Origin: Inonotus obliquus
Taxonomy: Eukaryota; Basidiomycota; Agaricomycetes; Hymenochaetales; Hymenochaetaceae
DNA: 64,000 bases
Direction of reading: 5' to 3'
Assembly: GCA_032164295.1 (NCBI GenBank)
Contig: JAJHTX010000006.1
Coordinates: forward strand, 1,364,001 to 1,428,000
This document shows, in pieces, positions 37,165 through 47,866 of this stretch. Position 1 is the first letter of the stretch; each line of letters begins with the position of its first letter. A program made the position numbers and the translations under genes. The notes under the pieces were generated by a model. It searched no databases, was not told the DNA's origin, and was given only the letters and a program-made list of their open reading frames with translations.

Positions 37165-38160
37165 TCCAAGTGCCGCGCGAGCCCCCTTTTTTTCAAGCGG
37201 AGTTGTAACATCTACCATATATGGTAAGAAACAGCGATCCATATTTACCGCCTTTCGATACAATGCACCAATCCTTCATGAGACCAGATAATTAGAATTT
37301 TATGAGAAATATGCCAGAGAATTAAATAAAGACATTCACTTGATATGATACTAGACAAATTAAGACAAAAATGAGCATACATAGCATGTTTTATTGTAGA
37401 TTATTACCAGTCAGCAGTTCTCATGGTCTTGAACAAGGTCTTTGGTGACGTTGCTGGTTATTCATTTGTATACACAGTGACTTTCTAATATGAATATATC
37501 AGAATCATACTATCTGCTGTATTCTAAAGCTTGCTATACTGATTCCTTGATGTAGATGGTGTCACTGTATGCATCTCTGAGAAAGACTAAGATAAGCACT
37601 ATGCAGTATCATTGATGGCATTTTTGGAGCTTGTACAGGTACCATGGTATATTTACTTGACTTACCAAATGAATTTTGTGCTTACAGACATTTTGCAATA
37701 TTTTCTTGCATTATTGCTCTTTTGCTGGTTCGTGCACCCATACAAATGCAATGTCACGTGACAGATCTTTCCTTTATTCGGTGAGATTCAATGCACTCTT
37801 CGAACACTCAGAACTCACTGAATTTCTCAACAATTTCCATGTAAATGTACAAATCACATTGTTTCATGACTATCTTCATTTTGTTGAGAAAAAATTTTCA
37901 AGAAATTATCTAGTTCCTTAGATATGACCTAAAACTATACAATATCTCGGCGGATTTTAGTAAAAGTCAATTTCTTTTTTGAAGATATTGGTCTAAAGAC
38001 ATCAAAGACATGATATACACACTTAATACTAGTGATCTTTGTGATGTGGGAGGGTTACATGGAGTCGAATGTGTCTCTCAAAAACCGGTCATCGCTTATG
38101 CTTAAGCGAGCTCCGGCACGACGCGGCATAGACCGTGAGAACGGTCGTTTTTTTGATAGG

Positions 38161-38174
38161 GATTGCCACTCCCC
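38161..38174 (-). repeat. Right terminal inverted repeat
   Basis: GATTGCCACTCCCC on the plus strand, the exact reverse complement of the left end. Confidence 0.8.
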
Positions 38175-38183
38175 AATTATGTT
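38175..38183 (+). repeat. Right 9-bp target-site duplication
   Basis: AATTATGTT directly after the right inverted repeat. Confidence 0.75.
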
Positions 38184-38341
38184 GTCCATGCAGTCGAAAC
38201 ACGTGATCTATGTTTAGCATTTTCCAAAAAGATTATGTAACATGAAGGACCTTGACCTTCGGTGGGAAATTGGGCACTGTTTGTATGGTTTATGCATAGA
38301 TCAACTCTACGACTAAGAGGACACAGCAACACATCGTGTTA

Positions 38342-39132
38342 TCATGGAACTTTTCTAACTTTCTTCTCGCCTTTTCTCCGTCCTCCTCTCCGAGTACCAG
38401 CACGATCGGCTTTCTCCAGCTTCCGTGCACGTTGTTTGATTCGCGCGGCCTTGCGAGCCGCCTTCGTCTCATACGGAGTTCTTTTGGGACGAAGTTTCCC
38501 TTTTTCACGAACTGAATTGTTGTCTGGGCTCATGCGGCGGTCGGTATTTTTCTCTGCCACAGATTGCGATGGTTCCCGGGTGAGAGATTCGGCCTCTGCC
38601 ACTGGTTCCGTGGGTTTGGCCATTGAAGAGCCATGTCGCAAGCTTTCCAGATCGAGTTCATCTACAATTGTAACTGTCGCAAGCTGTTGCTCGTCCTCGA
38701 ATTCTTGAGTCGCCTTGCCCTTTCCCTTGTCGGAAGGCGAAGATACGAGAACATCCTCATCGTTGGTTTCTACATCACCGACATCTTTAACAGATACGAG
38801 GCAAGTATTAGCGCCTGATGGGCGACCTTTTCGTTATGGTACAGCGTACCTTGCTTCCATGCGCCTTCAACCAACCGAACGTTCTCTTCTGCCTGCTCCT
38901 TCAATGCCTGACGCTGCTCCTTCCTCGCTTGAAGTCGTTCTTTTCGCTCGCGTTCTTTGGCTTTACTTTTTGCAACCTCTTTCTTCTGCAGGTTCCTTTT
39001 CTGAAACCCTGTCAAGAATTCACTGGTAGGGTTTAGTACACACGCCCTGGCCGGAAAGTGGAGGAGAACCTACAGCCGAGCGCAATCATCAAAGACTATC
39101 GAATCAATCTGACGCTTCTTTGCATGTCTCAT
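38342..39132 (-). CDS. RRP17: Ribosomal RNA-processing protein RRP17 (NOL12 family)
   Basis: Nucleolar protein of the Nop25/NOL12 family; yeast Rrp17 is a 5'-3' exonuclease acting in 5.8S and 25S rRNA maturation. The start at 39132 (MRHAKKRQIDSIVFDDCARL) matches the conserved N-terminal block, and an intron then joins it to EFLTGFQKRNLQKKE, the family hallmark. A long Lys/Arg/Glu-rich helix (KAKERERKERLQARKEQRQA) and VRLVEGAW follow. The C-terminus is a basic Arg/Lys-rich tail with RPKRTPYETKAARKAAR. Three exons are supported. It shares a 243-bp divergent promoter with FAM72. Confidence 0.85.
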
Positions 39133-39375
39133 CGCCTAGGAGCAATGGCCCAATGCTTTGAGGGAAGGGACGTGGATTGAATTGAGGCCGACGATCAGGC
39201 CATCGGGTTCAGGGTCACGTGCCGAAGAACCTCTAAATTCGTTTTCGACGCGTCGATTCACTACTTGCAAAGCTGCTTTTCCAGAGCTTAGCCACCATGG
39301 TGTATTTAAGCCATGGCTTCTGTATTTGTTCCCAGAACTCAGCATCATCTTTCGCCTTGATAACCTATCTACCCG
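39133..39375. promoter_or_regulatory. RRP17/FAM72 divergent promoter with TCACGTG box
   Basis: A TCACGTG motif at 39215-39221 lies between two start codons 243 bp apart. The same core recurs in other promoters of the window. Confidence 0.45.
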
Positions 39376-40277
39376 ATGGCCATAGGACATCCCCTCTCAA
39401 ACCATGAATCCCCTCAACACCGCTCTACTATCTTTCCCGGGCGCGAGTTGCCCCCGCCTCTGCCTGGGGTCACAAGCGCCGTAGCGGGCATGTCGCGTAA
39501 TTCCACGGTGGACATGCAACCCTTGCACTATCATCAGCGTCATATTGCACCTTCTGCTGCCCCGCCTCCTGCAAGCAATGACGTAGCGCACAAGGTTTGG
39601 ATGTTGAACTGCAAGCATTGTGGAAGCTTTATCACGAATCGCGGCATGAAGGTAGCTAACCATATTCCCTCCTAGTAGTCTAACTAATCTTATTTTGCCT
39701 ACAGTGTGTTTTGCTTTTGCGTCCGGATGTTCATCTATTCTCCAGTGACGCCATGCCTGTGAATTGTTCCGTCTATCAGGCCAGCACGAGCTCTCCCAGA
39801 ATGCGCACCTGCGAATGCCTCTCCCAGACTCTCTGTTGCCATGGTTGTGGTACTGCTATAGGCTACATGATCGTTGCGCCATGCGCTCGATGTGCACCTG
39901 GTATGAGTTTGACATCGACCCATCCATTCTCGCACGTACCTCCAAGGAACACGAATGGGCATCGCTTCGTATTCCATGCCTCCGAGGTAGATTACGAAGA
40001 GCGCCTATATGTGGCAGGTGATCCAGATGTCAGTCGCGAAGCCCACTCTCAGGAGGTGTTCCAAGCAGTGGCACAGCAGTTGCAGTCGATGCCGCATTCG
40101 CGCATGCCGAAGATTCCCAGGCTAGCGCCTGGAGAGATTCTCTATTGGCACCATTTCGCTCGTTCTGGGGACATGATGGGCGGTGTTCGTGATGACATCC
40201 GAGCAAGGGCTTCCCAAGGCTACCGCTTTGATCCCGTGAACGGACACTATACTCACAGGATTATGGCGTGCCGCTAG
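39376..40277 (+). CDS. FAM72 family zinc-binding protein
   Basis: Fungal member of the FAM72 family, whose human paralogue FAM72A binds and destabilises nuclear uracil-DNA glycosylase UNG2. Two exons (39376-39651 and 39705-40277) give 282 residues. The N-terminus of about 70 residues is Pro/Ser/His-rich. The core starts KVWMLNCKHCGSFITNRGMK, then crosses the intron into CVLLLRPDVHLFSSDAMP. Metal-ligand pairs are visible as CKHC, CECLSQTLCCHGCG and CARC, as expected for the family. A C-terminal extension of about 80 residues after the FVFHASEV segment is not part of vertebrate FAM72. Function in the fungus is unknown; a role in uracil repair is inference from the family only. Confidence 0.78.
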
Positions 40278-40690
40278 TTGCTACTAGCGCAACCGTTATA
40301 CCTTCATCCTCATATGCACCTTCATTCTCCGTTGCCGGTATATTCGGTTCAGTTCCACATCCACCCTACCCTGCTTGTTGGAGTACAACTCCTTATGGGA
40401 GTGGGTGCCTCTCTTGTTGTATTCTTGTGCTTTGAATCTGCACCTCTTCATGACTCTAGCTAGTGAAAGTTGTATTTATGAATCTCACTCATGGAATGTA
40501 AATTAATAAAACTATTAGTAAAAGTGCTTCATTTGTATCACGTGACATAACTTTATGATGAAGACGTGGAGGACGATGTCTGAAGTCTCGCGTAACATGC
40601 TTCATTATATGCTTGATCCCCTGGCCTGAACATCATCAGAACTTGGGCGAAAGTTGTCATAATCACTTTTCGACTTGTCGGATTCTCATA
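40278..40690. promoter_or_regulatory. FAM72 3' end and BOS1 promoter with TCACGTGA palindrome
   Basis: A perfect TCACGTGA palindrome lies at 40538-40545, about 145 bp before the BOS1 ATG. No gene is seen. Confidence 0.4.
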
Positions 40691-41673
40691 ATGAACTCCC
40701 TGTATACTCTGGGCGTCCGTCAAACGTCGTCTATCCAGACGGACTTGGAAAGAATGAGAGGAGGGGAGAGCAGTGCGTCTCTACAAGGTCTGCACTCTCT
40801 AGATTGTGTATATTTTCGTTAGTCACTGACAAATTGGGTATTATTTCTCCGTGTCTCTTGGTGATACATTTATATGCCAGGGCAGATTGCTGCTTCACTT
40901 GCCGCGCTTCACCGCACCATTGAGGATTATGAATCAATGGCTCGAAGAGAGATGCTGAAAGCTAAGCAGGAGAAAGCCCAAATGTATGTCAAAATGCTGA
41001 ATAGCTACATGCTTCATACGTATCAATTCGTACGCTAGGCGACTCCAGAAATTCAGAACAGATTACGGTGAGCTCACGAGCCAATTTGACAGTTTGAAGA
41101 AAGAGGTCTGTTCGTTCCGTTTTGTGGTCTAGATCGTAACTGAACAGAACGAATCACAGCGCGAAACGGCACGGAAATCAGATTTGTTTTCTAATGCTAC
41201 CCCTTTGTCTGCGGGCACTGCGCGACAGCGGTTCGCAAATGGGCAACCTCGAAGTACTGCTCCCTCTGAGCTGATTGGTGAATCGCCTTTTCGTGGTGCA
41301 ACACCGGAAGGAACCATCATGCCGGGTTCCTCTCTTGACCGTGAGGCATATGCATTGCGCGAACACACGTTCGCTCAAAACGCCAGTGCACAACTGGACG
41401 ATTTCATCGCTCAGGGGAGGGAGGTTCTCGATAATCTCGTGGACCAGCGAAATATCCTGAAAGGAACTCAACGCCGACTCCTGAATGCGGCAAATACACT
41501 AGGTCTGAGTAGAGACGTTATTGGATGGATTGAGAGGCGAAGGTAAATCTGCCATTGTCAGTTTGTTCATATTCACTGACTACCCTTCCAGTACTCAGGA
41601 CATGTACATTTTCTTTGGGGGCGCCATTTTCACATTCTTTTGTTTCTTTCTCATTTGGAAGTATCTGGGGTAG
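40691..41673 (+). CDS. BOS1: Qb-SNARE BOS1 (membrin/GOSR2)
   Basis: ER-Golgi vesicle SNARE that pairs with Sed5, Bet1 and Sec22. The start at 40691 gives MNSLYTLGVRQTSSIQTDLE, typical of Bos1. The first intron then joins SASLQG to QIAASLAALHRTIEDYE. The Habc-like helices continue with RLQKFRTDYGELTSQFDSL. The SNARE helix spans REHTFAQNASAQLDDFIAQG to LDNLVDQRNILKGTQRRLLN with the central glutamine and then LGLSRDVIGWIERR. The final exon encodes the tail anchor (IFFGGAIFTFFCFFLIWKYLG). Its stop lies only 193 bp before the YPK9 ATG on the same strand. Confidence 0.9.
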
Positions 41674-41865
41674 TTTACTAGTCGCTAGCTTACATGTATT
41701 CCCGTATACCGCTACTTAATTATAGTTTTCGTTGCTCTGCATCAACTATGATGTGCAGTCCAAATATGGTAGCTTTCGGCTCTCCCTCGCCCACCGCGCG
41801 ACAAAGTATCACAACCAGTCGAATTCTGCGAGCTAGTCCGCTGTCTATCATCGATCAGTCCACGC

Positions 41866-44800
41866 ATGCAAGAGGATCGTTATGACTACACGGAAGGTGC
41901 ATCCGCTGTTGATATTGAACATGCCGTATCGGAAGCAAGGAGCATTCGCCGCTTTAGGCGGGACTCTCAAATTGGACGTTCCTACGATGCCGGTGGCGAA
42001 CTTAGTGGTGGCGAACGCACCGGCGCTGTCTTTGACGGACCAGGAAATGTTGCCATACCGAGCAGCGTGAGTCGAATGAGCCATCGTGAGATTAGTCGTG
42101 AAAGAGCGCGGGGGCTGCGACGAATGAGCAGCGACTATTCTGCACAAGATGGCCACTCAAGATTCCGAAGACGAAGTGAAGATGAACAGGGGACAGCTTC
42201 AGCCAGCCGGTTGGAGCTGCGAGATGGCTCTCCGCTTGATAACGGTGAACCCTCCAGCGAGGAACTCGGAGAAGATGATGATACAGGGCGAGTGCGACGC
42301 AGACGACGACGTTCAATTTCTCCAGAAACACCGCAAGCATCAATGTTCGACAGCTTAGCCCAACTATTTAGAGGAGTACCAAGCGCCGTCTCGGATCATG
42401 GGCCGTCTGGCCATCGATACTCACTATCTCTGCGTTCAGCGGCTTCGAGTCGCCGGCCACGAAGGCCTAGCTTACAATCACGATCATCCTCGGTTGGTTC
42501 TGAACATGCGGTCGCGTCAGATGATGATGAGGAGCGCTGGGGATATACTTCCGCGGAAGAGGACAGCTCATCGGAGGATGAGCTACTTAAACACGGACGC
42601 GCTAGAGTTGACATCGCAGACTCCAGCGACGTCGATTATGGGTCTTTGCCTCCATCGCCGTCAGGCTCTTTGCCCAACATGGCGCTTGATCCTGTATTTG
42701 GCGACACGAGGTTAGACATGGATCTTGGGCTCAACATGCTAGAGCCCCCTCCTGCAGGTCCGCCAAGCCGTCAATTAATCTTTAGGGAAGATGAGGATAT
42801 TACTGTTCGTTTTGTCGGATATGAAATACTTCCGTGGAGGAAATGGGCTTGGAGATTTTTCTGCGTAGTGTCTTTCGGTCTATCAGGTCTCCTCGGCCAT
42901 TGGTTCCCCCGCCTCTGGCTGCGATGCGTTGCACGTGAAAAAGCTTTCAAGGACATTAGGAGTGGATTCGTAGTCGTTGAGGTACTTCAAGCAACTCTTG
43001 GAGTGTATTTGTCCATGACTTACTCCTAACCTCGAGTCTCCACTCAGGGATATTTCTTTGTTCCAGCTCAAGGCCATAGACTACCCGTTTCCAGTCTCAA
43101 CAGTTTTCCCTGTGAAGCTTGGACCTGACGGTACTGATGAATCAAACGGGAAAGCTTCCGAAGTACTCTCTACTTTGAGATTCGTCGACTATCGATATCT
43201 GAGGTTTGCTCTGGATATGAGAAGCGGCCTTTTCTCTGCAGTTAGGCGAGTCATCTCTCCCCCATAGATTACAGCGATCCTCAACCTATATTGTAGCGAT
43301 TGGCGAGATTCGTCTTGGTCAGGAATCACGGCAGTGCAGAGAGGCCTGGAGGATTGGCAGCGTGGACAGCGTCTGAAGTTGTTCGGCCCGAACGCTATAG
43401 ACATTGAGGAAAAGTCCGTGTTGATTCTACTTGTGGAAGAGGTGCGGCTCCGTTTTCTCTGGCACCGAGGAAGAGATGCTCATTTATGTAGATTATCCAT
43501 CCCTTCTACGTTTTCCAAGTGGCTAGCATCATTCTATGGTCATTGGACGATTATTACTACTACGCGTTCTGCATAGCTCTCATATCCCTGTCAAGCATTG
43601 CAAGCACACTGATTGATACGAAGAAGGTGCGTAGTTTCGCGTACTCTTGTTGTTAGTCAAGATGCTGACCATTCTTGAAAGAACCTGACTCGCATGAGGC
43701 AGATGTCCCGTTTCTCGTGCCTGATCAATGTTTACAGCAACGGACATTGTAAGTCGTGGTCTCAACAGCTCTATGTATCCGGTACCTGACCGTTGAATAG
43801 GGTTAATGAGAGACTCGTCTGAACTCGTTCCCGGCGACATAGTCTCGCTTACAGGCCCTTATCTTTCTATCTTTCCGGCAGATTTGATGCTTCTAGCTGG
43901 AGATGCAATCGTGAATGAGAGCATGCTGACTGGCGAAAGTGTACCTGTCAACAAGGTTCCAGTCAAGGATGCTGAGTTGGCGAAATGGAAGGACAGTGTT
44001 GATGCAACCGTCGAGGTTAGTAAGAGCTTCTTATATGCGGGGACACGGGTTGTCCGTTTAAGGGGAGCTATGACGGCCAACCGTGATACGGAAGGTCCGT
44101 GTATAGCACTTGTTGCTCGTACGGGTGAGCGTTTAGCTTTTCCTTGTTGCAGTTCCGACTTAACGATAACTTACCCAAGGATTCGATACAACCAAAGGAT
44201 CCCTTGTTCGATCTATGCTTTTCCCCAAACCCCTTGGCTTTTCCTTCTATCGAGACTCGATGCGGTTCATCGGCGTACTTTCTTGCATTGCTGGAGTTGG
44301 ATTTCTCGCATCTGCCGTACAATTTGTCCGCCTAGGTGTAAGTGGTCTCTTCTCATCATGAGGGTATATTAGGTTGACCACTATGAAAGATCCCCTGGCA
44401 CACAATCTTGCTCCGAGCGCTGGATCTGATAACTATCGTCGTACCTCCTGCCTTACCTGCTACACTATCAATAGGCACGAGTTTTGCGCTCAGTCGCCTT
44501 CGGAGGTCAGGGATATTCTGCATTTCCCCGAACCGAGTAAACGTGAGCGGGAAAGTCAATGTCTGTTGCTTTGATAAAACCGGGACATTGACTGAAGATG
44601 GTCTGGATATCTTGGGTGTCCGCGGAATTGAACGAAATGCACATCAATTCGGCGAGCTTATTGAAGACATACACGATCTCTCGTCTGATGCTGGTTCCGG
44701 AAAGGCGTTGTTCTTGCACGCTCTCGCAACATGCCACATGCTACAAGTCGTGAATGGTGAAGTGATGGGTGATCCACTTGATGTGAAAATGTTCAACTTT

Positions 44801-47135
44801 ACTCAGTGGACTTTGGAGGAAGGTCAGATTGCAGGCACAGGTGTTATCAAGGACAAATCGAGCGGTTCCCAATCGTCAACATCATTAGTACAGAATATTG
44901 TGCGGCCTCCTGGAAGCGGTGCCTTTCGAGTGGAGGACGCCCTTAGAGGTGCTGCGAGAGTGAGTTCTTGATTACTCTCCACTACCTGCAGAGTCTCAAT
45001 GTAATCTACAGCGTGCACACTTCCTCGAGCTCGGAGTGATTCGAACGTTTGAATTTATATCATCCTTGCGTCGGATGAGCGTCATAGTTAAGAGGCTCAA
45101 AAGTTCGAGTATGGAGGTATATGTCAAAGGAGCGCCCGAAGTCATGCAAGATATCTGTGACAAGGACTCTTGTCAGTGCTGGTCTTTATTATTACTACTT
45201 ACCATCGGCTGACATTGCCATTAGTTCCCGACGACTACGATGATCTGCTTTCTTATTATACAAAACGCGGGTATCGTGTTATCGCGATTGCGGGAAAAAG
45301 CATCGAGAGTCTATCTTGGCTCAAGGCCCAGCGTCTCAAACGTGAACAGGCCGAATCTGGCCTTAGCTTTTTGGGTCTCGTCATTTTTGAAAACAAGATT
45401 AAGCCAGGTACTTCACCGGCCATTCAAGCACTCCGGGCAGCGCATATGGCGTGTAGGATGATCACAGGCGATAATCCGCTTACCGCCGTGAGCGTTGCGC
45501 GGGAATGCGGGCTCATCAATCAAGCTGCCCACGTCTTCAGCCCGATATTCCGGGAGGGAAACGCCTTGACCCCTTTGGCGAAGCTCTCATGGCCGTGTAT
45601 GGATGATTCGCTGTGGACACTGGATGAATACAGCTTGAAACCCCTTGATCCACCACCACACCATACCATTGAGTCGGTTGCGGGCGAAATATCGTACAAT
45701 GACTTCACTATTGCCCTCACGGGAGATGTCTTCCGCTGGATGATCAATTATGCACCACTGGAAACTGTCCAGCGAGTACGTGATTGTGGTGACATCAGTA
45801 CCAGTGTTTTTCCTGACTTTCTTTTTTCATTCAGATGCTTGTTAAGACGCAAGTGTTTGCAAGAATGTCTCCGGACGAAAAGAATGAGGTCGTTGAACGC
45901 CTCCACGGTCTCGGATATACCGTACTGATGTGCGGAGATGGCGCGAACGATTGTGCCGCATTGAAGGCGGCCGACGTGGGGATTTCTTTGTCTGAAGCCG
46001 AAGCTTCTGTTGCTGCCCCTTTCACGAGCCGGACTCCCGACATAAGCTGCGTCCTCGATGTCATCAAGGAAGGTCGTGCTGCCCTTGTTACAAGCTTCAG
46101 TTGTTTCAAATATATGTGAGATACTCTGGCTGTTTCGGTTCATTAGATTTCCTAACGTCGATATTCCTGATGAACAGGGCGCTGTACTCGTTAATTCAGT
46201 TTACGACGATTACCCTGTTGTATTCCTTTGCATCGTCATTGGGTGATTTCCAGGTGAAGATTATCTATCCCCCAGGTGGCCAGAGCGATGTCTCACGTCA
46301 ATGCCCTTCAGTTCCTTTACATAGATCTGTTCATAATTATCCCGATTGCCGTCACCAGTGGGTTATACCTCTCTATTGAACAAGGGTCACTGCTACATGC
46401 TTCTTGGTTTCTAGTGGGGCGCTCGCTGCCATTCCCTCAAATTCACCCAAAGCGACCAACGGCAAGTCTTGTCTCAAAGAAGGTTCTCGCGAGCATCATC
46501 GGTCAGATAATAATAACGAGTGCCGTGCAATTCTGGACCTTCTTTTGGGTTAGATCTCAGAGCTGGTAAGCCCGCCGGTGACACATCGTGTAAGACTGTC
46601 ATTGTTCATTGACATTTTCCGACTCGCAGGTATCGACCACCGCAAGAGAGGAAGCCAGACCCGAGGGATGACAAGCTCCAGGCATTGAACTATGAGAATA
46701 CTGTCCTATTCCTCGTATCATGCTTTCAGTATATTCTTATCGCGGCAGTGTTCAGCATAGGACCTCCGTTCCGGAAGTCTATGTGGACAAACGGTGAGAT
46801 TTATGATGTACTTCGTACTGTTCTTGACTTCTTATGGTATCGAGGCAGGCTGGTTTATGATAGCGATGGCATCGATAGCGCTGATTAACGCCTGGCTAGT
46901 GGTTTATCCTGCACAACCGCTGCTCGTCCTACTCGAGCTAGTGAGGTTACCAATATCAGGTCGCTTCGTACTGTTGGCGGCTGTCGTCATCAATGCCATG
47001 CTTTCTGTGACGTTTGAGTCATGGGGCACTGCCGCTGTGGCTGGGTTGATTGGCTTCTTGATGGAGCAACTTCGAAGTAGAAGGAGGGTTCGGGACGGCA
47101 AGACGTATAAGGCGGTTGAACATGGAATGAGATGA
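41866..47135 (+). CDS. YPK9: P5B-type ATPase YPK9 (ATP13A2-like), endolysosomal polyamine transporter
   Basis: Vacuolar/endosomal P5B ATPase; ATP13A2 relatives export polyamines from the lysosome and affect heavy-metal tolerance. A disordered, Ser/Arg/Asp-rich N-terminus of about 300 residues precedes the first membrane segments. Family landmarks follow in order: [15 protein letters not shown] (A domain), [11 protein letters not shown] (P5B helix 4 signature), [13 protein letters not shown] near 44569, with the phosphorylated Asp, YVKGAPEVM (nucleotide-binding domain), [14 protein letters not shown], and [19 protein letters not shown] near 45930. The C-terminal membrane helices finish at 47135. 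About a dozen introns are present. The chosen ATG at 41866 is overlapped by an upstream ORF in another frame (41694-41885), so the true N-terminus is uncertain. Confidence 0.9.
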
Positions 47136-47866
47136 TCCCGTCGGATGTAGTAGAGGCCCAGAAGAGGTTGCCGCCGAGCTCTGGCCCGAAATTATTTGAA
47201 TGTAGTTTAGGTCTAGAAAGACAGGAGATTGAAGGCACAGGAGGGAACGGGATGTACTGATTCGGCACCGCTTAGAAAAGGTAGAGAAATATCAAAGATG
47301 TGCCTACCTCGCGTCAACCAAGCGAGCCACGATCAGGAGGTCTTGATGAATTGAAGTTGACGACGATTTTATGTTGGTATTGCGCTTGAGTCAGTGCTCA
47401 AGTATGTCAATCTAGTTGCACATTTCCATCAAGTATGTTTGAGGATGATTGTTTCTCTCATGAGAGCGGTGTGTGGTTGCCATGTCTGGCTGATTTTGTT
47501 GCCATAGTGGATGCCGGACAGCCGGAGAGAATTCCCACGATTAGAAATGTACGGAGGCCGAGTGTTGTGTTTAATTTGAGTTTGAGAGAGTTACCACAGA
47601 CTGCCATCTGGACCGACCGTCTCTGACAACAGCCTCCCACCGTCGCCCGCCCATTTGTCTCCTTCTGCCCAGGTGGCCCTTCCTTCTCACTCTCTCTCAT
47701 CCCCTTCCTTTATATCCCTCTAACGTCAAAGAGTACTGTCCGACTAGACGTGCTCGCAGGGAGCAGGTCTCCATTCACTTTCTTTTCATACTTCGCTCTT
47801 CGATTCTCTCCTCTCTCTCTCTCTCTCTCTGTGGCTTTTGTCCGTATTTCGACGACGACATCATAA
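47136..47866. promoter_or_regulatory. Intergenic with CT-rich promoter
   Basis: The YPK9 3' end and the promoter of the mucin-like gene. A (CT)n microsatellite at about 47808-47831 lies 35 bp before the next ATG, within a pyrimidine-rich leader. No other gene is seen. Confidence 0.5.

Larger units (their letters stand above)
37151..38174. mobile_element. Non-autonomous DNA transposon/MITE-like insertion, 1,024 bp
   Basis: Bounded by perfect 14-bp inverted repeats: GGGGAGTGGCAATC at 37151-37164 and its reverse complement at 38161-38174. It is flanked by a 9-bp direct repeat AATTATGTT. The inside is much richer in A+T than the neighbouring genes. It has no long ORF; the longest, an open frame of 81 codons at 37676-37921, shows no transposase motif I can recognise. 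A 6-bp perfect hairpin (GACCGT-GAGA-ACGGTC) lies at 38131-38146 inside the right end. Nine-base duplications are usual for Mutator-like elements, which is the best guess; an alternative reading is 16-bp repeats starting TTGGGG with a 5-bp TTATG duplication. The perfect ends suggest fairly recent insertion. Confidence 0.72.

Noticed and set aside
37151..38174. hAT or KDZ-type assignment of the insertion
   Set aside because: Those families usually make 8-bp duplications; here nine bases match exactly. A 5-bp reading with longer repeats stays possible and is noted in the feature.
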